The notes under the pieces: generated by a model
Told to the model about the DNA's origin: nothing
Databases searched by the model: none
What the model saw: the letters and a program-made list of their open reading frames with translations, nothing else
Source: Clostridiaceae bacterium
Lineage (GTDB): Bacteria; Bacillota; Clostridia; Lachnospirales; Lachnospiraceae
Direction of reading: 5' to 3'
Assembly (NCBI GenBank): GCA_902362725.1
Contig: CABIXM010000007.1
Span: 105,433-169,432 of the forward strand
DNA: 64,000 nucleotides
Made by a program: the position numbers and the translations under genes
Shown here: piece after piece, positions 9,339 through 18,725 of the stretch
Layout: the number at the start of each line of letters is the position of its first letter
Numbering within the stretch: position 1 is the stretch's first letter

Positions 9339-10316
9339 TTATTTTTTCTCCAGACCATCATACAGGTGACAGGCTACATAGTGTCCTGCCTCCACCTCCC
9401 GAAGCTCGGGAACCTCTGTCTTACACCGGTCACACGCCTTAGGACACCGGGTATGGAACCGGCAGCCTGTCGGCGGATTGGAAGGACTTGGGACCTCTCC
9501 CTCCAGATGGATGCGCTTAACGCTCCCCTCCCCCACCTGGGGAATGGCCGACAGCAGAGCCTCCGTGTAGGGATGATAACGCTTCTCATATAACTGATCG
9601 TAATTCGCGATCTCCACCATTTTCCCCAGATACATGACGCCTACCCGGTCGCTGACCTGATAGACCACATTCAGGTTATGGGAAATGAAGAAGTAAGTCA
9701 GTCCTAACTTTTCTTTTAATTCCTGTAGCAGATTCAACACCTGAGCCTGTACGGACACATCCAGAGCGGACACCGCCTCGTCGCAGATAATAATATCCGG
9801 CTCCAGAGCCAGGGCTCTCGCAATTCCGATTCGCTGTTTCTGGCCTCCGGAAAGCTCATGGGGGTAACGGCTCAGATGATAGGTATCCAGGCCTACCAGA
9901 TGCATCAGTTCCTCGATGCGGGCATCCACATCCATCTGTCCCTTCAGGCCGTGAATTTCAAAAGGCTCCATGAGTATCTGCTTTACGGTTCTTCGGGGAT
10001 TCAGGCAGGCCGACGGATCCTGGAAAATGATCTGGGCCTTTTTCCGCATATTTTTAAGCTCTTTTCCCTTTAAGCCCGCGATATCCGTGCCATCCAGGTA
10101 AATGTGACCGTCCGTGGGCTTCAAAAGCCGCACCAGGGAACGTCCCAGAGTACTCTTGCCGCAGCCACTCTCGCCTACCACGCCGAAGGTCTCGCCCCGC
10201 ATGATCTGAAAGCTCACATCGTCCACAGCCTTGACCGTACCTGATTTTTTGTCTTTTCCTTTAAAATATACCTTCACATGGTCGGCTTCCATCAATACGT
10301 TATTCTGATTTTCCAT
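9339..10316 (-). CDS. dppF: Oligopeptide ABC transporter ATP-binding protein DppF/OppF-type
   Basis: 325 residues. Walker A GESGCGKST, the Q-loop region IFQDPSACLNPR, signature LSGGQKQR and Walker B IIICDEAVSALDVS are present. The C-terminal oligo_HPY extension has the Cys-rich GCRFHTRCPKACDRC typical of this group. GGAGG lies 11 bases before the ATG. It works as a heterodimer with DppD. Confidence 0.94.
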   Translation of the reverse strand: MENQNNVLMEADHVKVYFKGKDKKSGTVKAVDDVSFQIMRGETFGVVGESGCGKSTLGRSLVRLLKPTDGHIYLDGTDIAGLKGKELKNMRKKAQIIFQDPSACLNPRRTVKQILMEPFEIHGLKGQMDVDARIEELMHLVGLDTYHLSRYPHELSGGQKQRIGIARALALEPDIIICDEAVSALDVSVQAQVLNLLQELKEKLGLTYFFISHNLNVVYQVSDRVGVMYLGKMVEIANYDQLYEKRYHPYTEALLSAIPQVGEGSVKRIHLEGEVPSPSNPPTGCRFHTRCPKACDRCKTEVPELREVEAGHYVACHLYDGLEKK

Positions 10317-10322
10317 CCTGAT

Positions 10323-11315
10323 TTAGGCCTCCTCGTTCTCTTTCGCGTACTGCCAGCAGCGCACCAGGCGTCCATCGGATAGCTCCGCCATGGGCGGCTC
10401 CTCTTTCCGGCACTGGTCGGTGGCATAGGGACATCTGGGAGAAAAGCTGCATCCCTCAATACGCTCGGTGGGGTTCGGCACCATGCCCTCGATGGTCTCC
10501 AGGGGATTCCGTTCTCTGGTAATCTTCGGGATGGCGTTCAGAAGTCCCTTGGTATACGGATGCTTCGGACTTTCAAAGAGCTCCTTCACCGGCGCCTGCT
10601 CTACGATGTGGCCGGTATACATGACAATCACCGTATCGCACAGCTCGCTGACTACGCCCAGGTCATGGGTAATGAAGACGACGGAGGTTCCCATGCTCTC
10701 GTTCAGCTCCCGGATCAGGTCGAGAATCTGGGCCTGAATGGTCACATCCAGTGCTGTCGTGGGCTCATCCGCAATCAAAATCTGAGGCTGACAGGCCAGA
10801 GCCATGGCAATCATGACACGCTGACGCATACCGCCGGACATCTGATGGGGATATTCATGGACCCGGACCTCTGGGTTCGCAATGCCCACCGCCCGCATCA
10901 TCCGCACTGCCTCTTCCATGGCCTCTTTTTTCTTCATGCCACGGTGAAGCCGCAGGGATTCCGCGATCTGCTTTCCGCATTTGATAATCGGATTTAAGGA
11001 AGTCATAGGTTCCTGGAAAATCATGGAAATCTCATTTCCACGGATCTTCTGCATTTCTTTCTCCGATGCTTTCACCAGATCCTTTCCATGATAAAGAATC
11101 TCTCCTCCGGTAATCCGTCCGGGCGGGTTCGGGATCAGCTGCATCATACCGAGAGAGGATACGCTCTTGCCGCTTCCGCTCTCCCCTACGATGCCAAGTT
11201 TTTCGCCTTTATGTAAGGTATAATTCAGATGGTCGACCGCATGTACGACACCCTCAACAGTCTGGAATTCCACGCATAAATCTTTGATTTCTAATATCGT
11301 CTCTGCCTGACTCAT
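10323..11315 (-). CDS. dppD: Oligopeptide ABC transporter ATP-binding protein DppD/OppD-type
   Basis: 330 residues from ATG 11315, which has GAGG at good spacing; the longer frame to 11363 would start inside the operator palindrome. Walker A GESGSGKS, QEPMTSLNP, signature MSGGMRQR and Walker B ILIADEPTTALDVT are clear, and the C-terminus has the Cys motif GCSFSPRCPYATDQC. It is the first gene of the peptide importer operon. Confidence 0.94.
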   Translation of the reverse strand: MSQAETILEIKDLCVEFQTVEGVVHAVDHLNYTLHKGEKLGIVGESGSGKSVSSLGMMQLIPNPPGRITGGEILYHGKDLVKASEKEMQKIRGNEISMIFQEPMTSLNPIIKCGKQIAESLRLHRGMKKKEAMEEAVRMMRAVGIANPEVRVHEYPHQMSGGMRQRVMIAMALACQPQILIADEPTTALDVTIQAQILDLIRELNESMGTSVVFITHDLGVVSELCDTVIVMYTGHIVEQAPVKELFESPKHPYTKGLLNAIPKITRERNPLETIEGMVPNPTERIEGCSFSPRCPYATDQCRKEEPPMAELSDGRLVRCWQYAKENEEA

Positions 11316-11346
11316 GTTTTCCTCGCTTTTTCGCTTTACACTCTTA

Positions 11347-11368
11347 AAGTATTGACGCGTCAATACTT
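11347..11368 (-). promoter_or_regulatory. 22-base perfect palindrome upstream of dppD (candidate operator)
   Basis: The half-site AAGTATTGACG is followed by its exact reverse complement with no spacer. It lies in the untranslated leader just upstream of dppD, about 24 bases downstream of the predicted -10. This is a likely repressor site for the peptide importer operon; the regulator is not identifiable. Confidence 0.6.
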
Positions 11369-11391
11369 ACGTATGATAACATATGTTTAAT

Positions 11392-11420
11392 AAGATACCA
11401 CATTTTCCAAAAATTTTCAA
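11392..11420 (-). promoter_or_regulatory. Predicted promoter of the dpp operon
   Basis: On the minus strand TTGAAA (11415-11420) is followed after 17 bases by TATCTT (11392-11397), a good vegetative promoter match. The start point would fall just before the 22-base palindrome. Confidence 0.55.
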
Positions 11421-11476
11421 GCTGTGATTTCACAAAGACGGCAACACTGTGGCCTGATGGGAACAACCTGGAATAG

Positions 11477-11519
11477 GGAAGACCGGCCTACGTGCCAGAG
11501 GCACGAAAGCCGGTCTTCC
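11477..11519 (-). terminator. Hairpin downstream of the GH31 gene
   Basis: Arms GGAAGACCGGC and its complement (11477-11487, 11509-11519) enclose a second stem, CGTGCC/GGCACG. It lies ~50 bases after the GH31 stop and separates it from the dpp promoter region. There is no T-run, so it may be a weak terminator or a 3'-end protector. Confidence 0.5.
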
Positions 11520-11565
11520 TGAATAAGGTGGAAAAACTTAACTTGTTACTTTAGATTGTTGCTTT

Positions 11566-14500
11566 TTATTTCATTCTTTTTCTGCGAATCAGCGCCAGTA
11601 CAGCTGCTGCGGCTGCAATCAGTACCACGTACAGCAGCGGCTGTGCAGTATCACCGGTCTGTGCAGAAGTGGTGCTCGTGGTGTTGGACTTGGAGCTGCC
11701 GGAGCTTCCGGAGGAGTTCTGTTTCTTATTGTCCTCATCCTTCTTCTCGGCCACAGTCTTCAGATCTGCTACTGCAGTCTTCAGAGCGTTCAGCGCATCG
11801 CTGATTTCCTGAGAAGTAGCGTTCGGGTTCTTCAGAATCTTCTCAGCATTGCTCAGAGCAGTAGAGAATGCCTTCCAGCTGTCTGCTGTGTAGTCCTTCT
11901 TCTCTCTGTCCTTATTGCCGTTATATACAGCCTGCAGTTCATCCTTTGCTGCCGGGGACTGACCTGTGGTCAGTGCTGCGGCTGCCTCTTCCAGACCCTT
12001 CAGTGCTGCGCTTACCTGATCTGCGGTTGCGTTCTGGTCGTTCAGTACAGCCTGTGCATGTGCAAGAGCTGCGGAGAACTTCGCCCAGCTGTCTGCTGTG
12101 TAGTCGCCCTGCTTCTTGTCTGCATTCTTGTCAACTGCTGCCTTCAGTGCATCCTTCACAACCGGCTGATCCGGATTCGGTAATTCTTTCTTCACCAGAC
12201 CCTTGTATGCGTCGTTCAGTGTCTTTACAGCTGCGTCTACAGTCTCCTGTGTCGCGTTCTCGTCTGCCAGTACATTCTGTGCTGTCTTCAAAGCCTCTGC
12301 AAATGCAGCCCAGGTCTCGTCGGTGTAGTTCTCCTGCTTCAGATCCTTGTACTTGTCTACAGCCTCGGTCAGTACTGCCTTGTCAGCCGGCTCTGCTACC
12401 TTCTTACCATAGAAGTTGATCTCGGACAGACGTGCATAAGCTACATCCCCGCCGCCGGTCTTTGCTCCGTGGATGATAACCTTTACGTGCGTGATGTTTG
12501 CCTGCTCCATACGGATGCCGGATCTCATCTCATTCTCATCAATGGTCTTTCTTCCTACGGATGTGAAGTTCTCGCCATCGGTGCTTACCAGTACCTCATA
12601 ATCGGTTACCTTACCGTTGCCGGTATTTTTCACGATTTCTACCTTCTCCAGGTCGTATGCGTCGCCCAGAGCCAGGGTAATCTCCTTCGGCAGTCCTGCG
12701 TTGCTTCCGTAGTACGGGGACTCCCAGTAGTTGGTCTCATCGCCGTCTACCAGTGCGCTCGGTACGTTCTCCTCGCTGTACGGCGCGTCTGCGGTCATAC
12801 CGCTCTTGTCGGTGATAGCCTCTGCGGTCAGCTCAGATTCTTCCAGCGCGTCAGCCGCCTTCTTCATGGCCGCGATAGCCTTCTTCACATCGTCCTTGGT
12901 GGCCTCTGCGTTATCCTTTACAGCGTTTGCCGCGTTGATGGCGTCAGTCAGTGCCTTGAAGCTCTCCTCGGTGTAGAACTTCGGGTTGGTCTTGCTGTAC
13001 TCGGTAATCAGCTCAACCAGTTCGGTCTTGTCTGCGCCTGCCAGTACGGTGATTTCGTAGGATGCGGTGATCGGTGCTGCCGGATCCTCGCCCTCTGCCT
13101 GTGTAGCGGTATCCTGCATGGACTCACGTGCAGTCAGAGTAATCTTGGCCTTGCCCTCGCCTACTGCGTATGCCTTGTAAATCGGCAGACCGTTCTCGTC
13201 AGCCAGGGTGATGATTCTTACCACATTCTCATTGGAGGAGGCTGCTACGAAGTACGGGTTGGTTGCGTTCTCCGGCTCGATGGTTGCGTTGATGTCTGCC
13301 ATGCTTCCTGCATACAGCTCTTTTACGTTGTCCTCAGCCGGGGTAATCTTGGTTACCGGAACCATATCAACCTTTGCCTTTACCTCAAGCTCGCTTAAGG
13401 TCAGCATGTTGGTTCCGCTTGCCTGGTTTGCAGTTACAGATACCTTGGTTACCTTTGCGTCTTTATTCGGATTTGCAAACTCAAACTTAGCTCCCTGATC
13501 CTTCAGGTTCACATCGGCGGTTGTGCCATCTTCATAAGTGAAGGTTGCGGTAGCGTCTGTCATGTATCCGTTACCGTAAGACGGTGCGTTGTATACAGAA
13601 ACTGTGCTTACGGTATCTGCCTTCTTCATATTCATATGAAGAGTTACAGGCATTTCTACATATTTTACTTCTTTGTCTACATAGTTGCTTGGGATATCCC
13701 ACAGGAACTCGAAGTTACGTCCCTGACCGCCGAACAGACCGGAGAAGCTGCCCTGCTGGATCATCTTCTTCACATTGTCTCCGTCGTCAGATGTGAGAAC
13801 AGCGTTAGTCATGGTCATATCGAAGTCGCTGCCATAGCTTAACTTGCCATCTGCTGTAGCTACAGTCAGAGTAGACAGGGTCAGCATGTTCTCTACAGAC
13901 GCGCCCTTTGCGTTTGCTACGGAATTTACAGTTACATCTACCTTGGTTACAGTCTTGTCTGCTTCTGCGTTAAATGTAAACTCAGAGTAATCTGCTGCGG
14001 TCGCCCAGTCCAGAGACTTGCTGTCGCTGCTTGTGCTGCCATCGCTGTAAGTAAACTCAGCGGATGCGCTGGTTACATAACCGTTTGCCTTATTGGCATT
14101 CTGCAGGGTTACGGAGGTCACCTTCCTGGTGTTGTCAGCCTGAACAGCTACCTCTTCCTCTGCTGTCTGTACTTCTACATCTTCTGCTTCGTCTGCCACA
14201 TCCTCTGTTGTATCTTCTACAACCTCGTCTGCTGCATCCTGCTTCACATCAATATGGAAGGTAACCGGAACCTTTACGTGCTCCGGCAGACCCTTTACAG
14301 TGGTGGTCCAGTCGTTCGGATACCATTTCAGCTCGAACTCACGACCCTGAGAACCGTTGAACAGTCCGTCATAGCTGTTGCTCTCGATGAACTTCTCTAC
14401 GTTCTTTCCATCATCCTCTTTCAGGATGTTGTTGGTCATGGTCATATCGAAGTCCTCACCGTAGGTGTAGGTCTTCTCGCCGCCTGTTACGATGTCCGGA

Positions 14501-17500
14501 AGCTCCGGTGTGGAGGAGCTCTCGCAGTTAATCAGATCGAACTCCGGTCCAATCAGCATTACCTGACTCAGATCCATTGCCTTTGCGTCCAGCGTAAAGT
14601 CATTCTTCGCCTTCATGGTGATGGTGGCAATGACGCCGGTTCCGCTGTAGGTTGCCTGGTTTCCTCTGTTGGCGAATGCCAGGTTCACATAAGCTGTTCC
14701 GTCCTCATATACCTTGTTTACTGTCAGGTTCTCCATCTGGGAGATGTCGAAGTCTGCAGTGGTGTCCACATACTGGAGTACAGCCGGATTGTAATCCAGA
14801 ACCTCTCCAAATGCGTTCAGGTTCTTTACATTATCTGCGTATACATCTACGGTAAAGGTCTCGCCTGCCTTCACGTCTGTTGCGCTGGGCAGCAGAACGA
14901 TGTTGCCGGATACCTTACCAGTCTTCTGAGTACCGCCATCCAGGTTGAACATGGTGAATGCGTAATCCCATACATCGTAGTAGCCATTGCCGTTAATATC
15001 GCCGAATCTCTCCTCAATCTGCTTCACGAAGGTCTCTCCGTCCTTCTTGGAGAAGCCGAGGTAGTTCTTCATGTTGGTGTAGTCGCCGTCTGCGACGGTT
15101 CCCAGGTTATTGGTACTTCCTACCGCAAAGCCGTTGGTGCCGTCCTTCTTATAGATGGCCAGCTCGTCGCCGGAGAAGAAGTTGCCCTTGGACTTTGTGA
15201 TAACAATCTTTACATAACGAGCCGCGCCTGTCAGCGGGATCTCTTTCATGTTATCTGCAATGCTTGCCTTTGCATCATAGGTCCAATCCGAGTGTTCAGA
15301 ACCGATCCACTGGGTGGTCCAGTTCACACCATCCAAGCTGGTCTCTACGTTCATCTGCTGTACTGCGCCGTTGCCGTAGTTGTCATGTCTTGCATAATAC
15401 TCCAGCTTATCCAGCGCGTAGGCCTGACCGTAATCGAAGATCATCGGGATGGCGTCTGTTACAACGTCGCCGGTGGAGTGGAACATGCCTGCTGCATCGC
15501 TGATATCATGGTCGGTCAGGTTAGCCAGCTTGCCCCAGGAATCTCCGCCTGTCCAGGTGATTTTTTCCGGCGTCGGTACGTTTCTCCAGGGATCCAGAGA
15601 AGTGGTTGCGGTTACTTCCTCAGACCATTCAGAGTAGCCGTCCTTATTTCTGGAACGTACCTGATAAGTATGTGTAGAGTTGTACTTCAGATCGGTGTGC
15701 GCGAACTCGGTTGCGTCGCCTGCAGTGTTGATGATGCCGTCTACCAGAAGCTCATAGCTGGTTGCGCCATCTACAGCATCCCAGGTCAGGGTGTTGCTGG
15801 TCGGGGTCTTTCTGGTCACGTCATCGGTCAGCTTAGCCGGAGCAGCCAGAGCCGGGTTCAGCTGATTCTTGCTCATGTCGCCGTTGTTCTCAAAGCCTTC
15901 CAGAACCAGGGTCTGTGCATTTGCCTGAGAATCGGTGTTGGCGAACTTCACATACAGCTTCGGAGAAGACGTCTGAGCCTCCATCATTGCCGCGAACTCA
16001 TCCTCTGCCTCTACGCCGTAGTACTCGATAGCCGGGGACTCGTCATAGTAATAAGCGAAGGTGCCTGCTGCCACATCCGCGTTCAGAACCTCATCCTTGC
16101 TCTTCATCGCTACCTTAGTCAGCTCTGTGGAACCGTTCTGTGCTGTGATAGCAGTCGGCTCTTTGGAAACATTGACTACGAAGGTAGTGTTCTTATTTTT
16201 ATCATACCCTGCATAGCTTCCGCTTGCCTTCTCAGCAGTCAGGGTTGCCACGTTGCCTTCTACCTTGGAAGTAAACTTCTGAGATACATGTTCGCCATAG
16301 GATACGTCAGCTACAGTTCCGTAACCATCCACCTCGGTGGTCTCGTTCTCTGCGGTGATTCCGTCATCCTCATACATGGTGTACTCGGTGGATCCTGCCG
16401 GCCAGAACTCTACGCTGCGGTTTGCCTTGTTGATCTTGGACGGGCTGTTGTTCTCCTCCCACATGGGGATGATGGAACCATTCTTTACAAAGATCGGAAG
16501 CTTCCAGATGGGAGCGTCGAAGTTGTTCAGGGTCTGTCCGCCGTAGTACTGCTCGCCGGTGAAGTAGTCGATCCAGATCTGATCTGCGTCCGGAAGGTAG
16601 ATGCCGTTTCTCACATCATTTCCCTGTGTGTCGCTGGATGTGTTCTGGTAAATCGGAGCTACCAACACGTTGGAACCGAACATGTACTGATACTGCATAT
16701 CCTTGGTGCTTGCGTAAGCGTCACCCGGATACTCCAGGAACATAGCACGGATCATCGGAAGTCCGGTGTCGCCGTTGCCTGTATCCAGGTTTGCCGCAGC
16801 TGCCGCGCTGGTGTAGATGTACGGCATCAGCTGAGCTTTCAGCTTCAGGTACATTCTGTTGATACCGGTGTACGGATCGCCGAAGGTCTGCGGAGTCTTC
16901 GCGTAGCTTCCCCAGCCGTCCATGTTCAGCATCAGCGGCGTGAATACCTTCCACTGGGTATCACGGGTGGATACAATCTTGTCTCCGCCGAAGATACCGT
17001 CCATATCACTACCGATATTCGGGTTACCGCTTAAGGACTGTCCGATGTAGGTCGGTACGTGGAAGCGGATGTACTCCCAGTTTCCGCCGTACTGGTCGCC
17101 GGTCCAGATAGCGCCGAAACGCTGTGTGGAAGCCCAGCCGTCCAGGGTGATAATGTTCGGACGCTTGCTTACGCCTGTGGTTACGATATCGTAAGCAGTC
17201 TTGGTACCGTTCAGAGCGAAGTTGTAGCCGTAGCCTACCCATGCAACATCAGTCTTCAGGGTAGTGATTCCGCCAACTTTTACCTCTTTCTCGAAATCAC
17301 GAAGCAGGTGCCAGGAGGTGTTACTGTTGGAATCCGGGCTCAGATTGCTCTGTGTCCAAAGACCTGTCTGCAGACCCTTGCTCTGTGCATACTTGGTGAA
17401 CTCTTTCAGATTGTTTACATTGGCGTCTACTGCTGCAGTACGCTCTGCACTGCTGCTGCCGTCCGCGTTCACGCCGCCGGTCTGATAGTAGCCGTTCTGA

Positions 17501-18702
17501 CCATAGCCGCAGCCATATCCGTCGTTGGGAAGGAAGTAGCCGATGGGCATGTCATATTTGTCGTACTGATCGATGACAGCTCTTGCGGAATACTTGGAAT
17601 CGGTATTCACGGACGGATACTTGTCCAGCGCAGTAGTCGGCTTGGTTCCGTTCAGCGTCTCGGAGCTCATACCGTCCTTCAGCACATAGCCTGTGCTCAT
17701 ACCGGACTCATAATAGGAAGATGCAATCGGCACCTCGTCTGCAGTGGTTGCGGACGCGCTTCCCTTGATCTCCCATTTCTTGCTTCCGCTATTGTCGGAC
17801 CAGGAGTCACGGTTGTAGCAGTTTAAATGTCCCTCATAGAACGCGTACTCCGGAAGGAGAACCGGAGCACCGGTTACATGGTAGTACTCGCCCAGAAGAT
17901 CCTGTACTCTCTCAGCTGCGTTTGCGCCGTCGGACAGGAAGATGTATGCGTCGTACTCATTCTCGTTGTGAGCGGTTGCTACGGTATCTGCAGAGTTATT
18001 TCCGAAGTCGTAGGAACCAGCCAGAAAGGTATTACGCAGTACGCCGTAACCGTTACTGGAGTAGTAGAACGGGTTCGGAGAAGCGACGCCGCCGTCTACC
18101 CAGTTACTCTCATTTGCGATATGGATGGTCTCGCCTGTATGTACGAAACGGCCGTTCTGTGTACCGCCGCCGTAGAAGTTCTCGCCGCTGTTCTTAACCA
18201 GGCTCTGTGTGGTCTTGGTTCCGAGAGAAAGCGGTGCGCTCTCCTGCATTACAACATTGTCGTTGTAAGCTACGGTCATTTTTGCGGTATCTTTATCAAA
18301 TGTAATCTTTGTCTTACCAGCTGCGATTACAATATTTCCATTCTCATCGGATACTTTCGCCTTCGGGTGGCTGTACTTATCGGAAGAATCCGGATACTGT
18401 GGAATCTTCGCTGTGTCTGCTGCGTTGTTTACGGTCGCATATTCTGAGAACTTTCCGCTCGGATCTACATTGTAACGGAAGATCCCGTCCTCGAGAAACG
18501 TGATTTTTCCCTTTACATCACCATTGTTGAAGCTTACTTCTACCACATTGTCGTTTGCTCTCGCTGACTTTACAGAAGACAACGGGCCGTTAAAGGCTGC
18601 TTCTACAGTCGATGCGGGAAACTGGGGCGCGATGCCTGCCACCATTGCTGCTGCAAGTACGATAGATAAGAACTTGCTGCTCATTTTTTTCTTCTTAATC
18701 AT
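11566..18702 (-). CDS. Giant cell-wall-anchored GH31 glycoside hydrolase with CBM32, cohesin/dockerin-like and FIVAR modules
   Basis: About 2,378 residues from ATG 18702 (GAGGG six bases upstream; the ATG at 18714 has none). A signal peptide ends near VEAAF. The GH31 domain spans roughly 40-780, with the likely nucleophile Asp in LKTDVAWVG (about 485) and acid/base Asp in IWTGDQYGGNWE (about 536). Then come an Fn3-like domain (~955-1040), a CBM32/F5-8C domain (~1045-1190), a half dockerin (GDINGNGYYDVWDYAF, ~1235), a cohesin-like domain (~1260-1395), two ~209-residue-spaced repeats starting DFDMTMTN, a Big2-like domain, FIVAR, a second CBM32, three more FIVARs, and a Ser-rich linker with QTGD, a membrane helix and RRKRMK tail. 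The modules resemble mucin-acting clostridial enzymes. Alpha-N-acetylgalactosaminidase is one possible activity, but substrate is not proved by sequence. Confidence 0.9.
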   Translation of the reverse strand: MIKKKKMSSKFLSIVLAAAMVAGIAPQFPASTVEAAFNGPLSSVKSARANDNVVEVSFNNGDVKGKITFLEDGIFRYNVDPSGKFSEYATVNNAADTAKIPQYPDSSDKYSHPKAKVSDENGNIVIAAGKTKITFDKDTAKMTVAYNDNVVMQESAPLSLGTKTTQSLVKNSGENFYGGGTQNGRFVHTGETIHIANESNWVDGGVASPNPFYYSSNGYGVLRNTFLAGSYDFGNNSADTVATAHNENEYDAYIFLSDGANAAERVQDLLGEYYHVTGAPVLLPEYAFYEGHLNCYNRDSWSDNSGSKKWEIKGSASATTADEVPIASSYYESGMSTGYVLKDGMSSETLNGTKPTTALDKYPSVNTDSKYSARAVIDQYDKYDMPIGYFLPNDGYGCGYGQNGYYQTGGVNADGSSSAERTAAVDANVNNLKEFTKYAQSKGLQTGLWTQSNLSPDSNSNTSWHLLRDFEKEVKVGGITTLKTDVAWVGYGYNFALNGTKTAYDIVTTGVSKRPNIITLDGWASTQRFGAIWTGDQYGGNWEYIRFHVPTYIGQSLSGNPNIGSDMDGIFGGDKIVSTRDTQWKVFTPLMLNMDGWGSYAKTPQTFGDPYTGINRMYLKLKAQLMPYIYTSAAAAANLDTGNGDTGLPMIRAMFLEYPGDAYASTKDMQYQYMFGSNVLVAPIYQNTSSDTQGNDVRNGIYLPDADQIWIDYFTGEQYYGGQTLNNFDAPIWKLPIFVKNGSIIPMWEENNSPSKINKANRSVEFWPAGSTEYTMYEDDGITAENETTEVDGYGTVADVSYGEHVSQKFTSKVEGNVATLTAEKASGSYAGYDKNKNTTFVVNVSKEPTAITAQNGSTELTKVAMKSKDEVLNADVAAGTFAYYYDESPAIEYYGVEAEDEFAAMMEAQTSSPKLYVKFANTDSQANAQTLVLEGFENNGDMSKNQLNPALAAPAKLTDDVTRKTPTSNTLTWDAVDGATSYELLVDGIINTAGDATEFAHTDLKYNSTHTYQVRSRNKDGYSEWSEEVTATTSLDPWRNVPTPEKITWTGGDSWGKLANLTDHDISDAAGMFHSTGDVVTDAIPMIFDYGQAYALDKLEYYARHDNYGNGAVQQMNVETSLDGVNWTTQWIGSEHSDWTYDAKASIADNMKEIPLTGAARYVKIVITKSKGNFFSGDELAIYKKDGTNGFAVGSTNNLGTVADGDYTNMKNYLGFSKKDGETFVKQIEERFGDINGNGYYDVWDYAFTMFNLDGGTQKTGKVSGNIVLLPSATDVKAGETFTVDVYADNVKNLNAFGEVLDYNPAVLQYVDTTADFDISQMENLTVNKVYEDGTAYVNLAFANRGNQATYSGTGVIATITMKAKNDFTLDAKAMDLSQVMLIGPEFDLINCESSSTPELPDIVTGGEKTYTYGEDFDMTMTNNILKEDDGKNVEKFIESNSYDGLFNGSQGREFELKWYPNDWTTTVKGLPEHVKVPVTFHIDVKQDAADEVVEDTTEDVADEAEDVEVQTAEEEVAVQADNTRKVTSVTLQNANKANGYVTSASAEFTYSDGSTSSDSKSLDWATAADYSEFTFNAEADKTVTKVDVTVNSVANAKGASVENMLTLSTLTVATADGKLSYGSDFDMTMTNAVLTSDDGDNVKKMIQQGSFSGLFGGQGRNFEFLWDIPSNYVDKEVKYVEMPVTLHMNMKKADTVSTVSVYNAPSYGNGYMTDATATFTYEDGTTADVNLKDQGAKFEFANPNKDAKVTKVSVTANQASGTNMLTLSELEVKAKVDMVPVTKITPAEDNVKELYAGSMADINATIEPENATNPYFVAASSNENVVRIITLADENGLPIYKAYAVGEGKAKITLTARESMQDTATQAEGEDPAAPITASYEITVLAGADKTELVELITEYSKTNPKFYTEESFKALTDAINAANAVKDNAEATKDDVKKAIAAMKKAADALEESELTAEAITDKSGMTADAPYSEENVPSALVDGDETNYWESPYYGSNAGLPKEITLALGDAYDLEKVEIVKNTGNGKVTDYEVLVSTDGENFTSVGRKTIDENEMRSGIRMEQANITHVKVIIHGAKTGGGDVAYARLSEINFYGKKVAEPADKAVLTEAVDKYKDLKQENYTDETWAAFAEALKTAQNVLADENATQETVDAAVKTLNDAYKGLVKKELPNPDQPVVKDALKAAVDKNADKKQGDYTADSWAKFSAALAHAQAVLNDQNATADQVSAALKGLEEAAAALTTGQSPAAKDELQAVYNGNKDREKKDYTADSWKAFSTALSNAEKILKNPNATSQEISDALNALKTAVADLKTVAEKKDEDNKKQNSSGSSGSSKSNTTSTTSAQTGDTAQPLLYVVLIAAAAAVLALIRRKRMK

Positions 18703-18725
18703 AATTTCCCTCATAAATTTTTTGT

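Noticed and set aside
12000..12400. Repeated sequence considered as CRISPR or tandem DNA repeat
   Set aside because: The similarity is at protein level (FIVAR domains of ~70 residues) inside the GH31 gene.
14254..17034. 926-codon plus-strand open frame
   Set aside because: It is the antisense shadow of the GH31 gene; the sequence is low in charge, has no domains and starts inside coding sequence.
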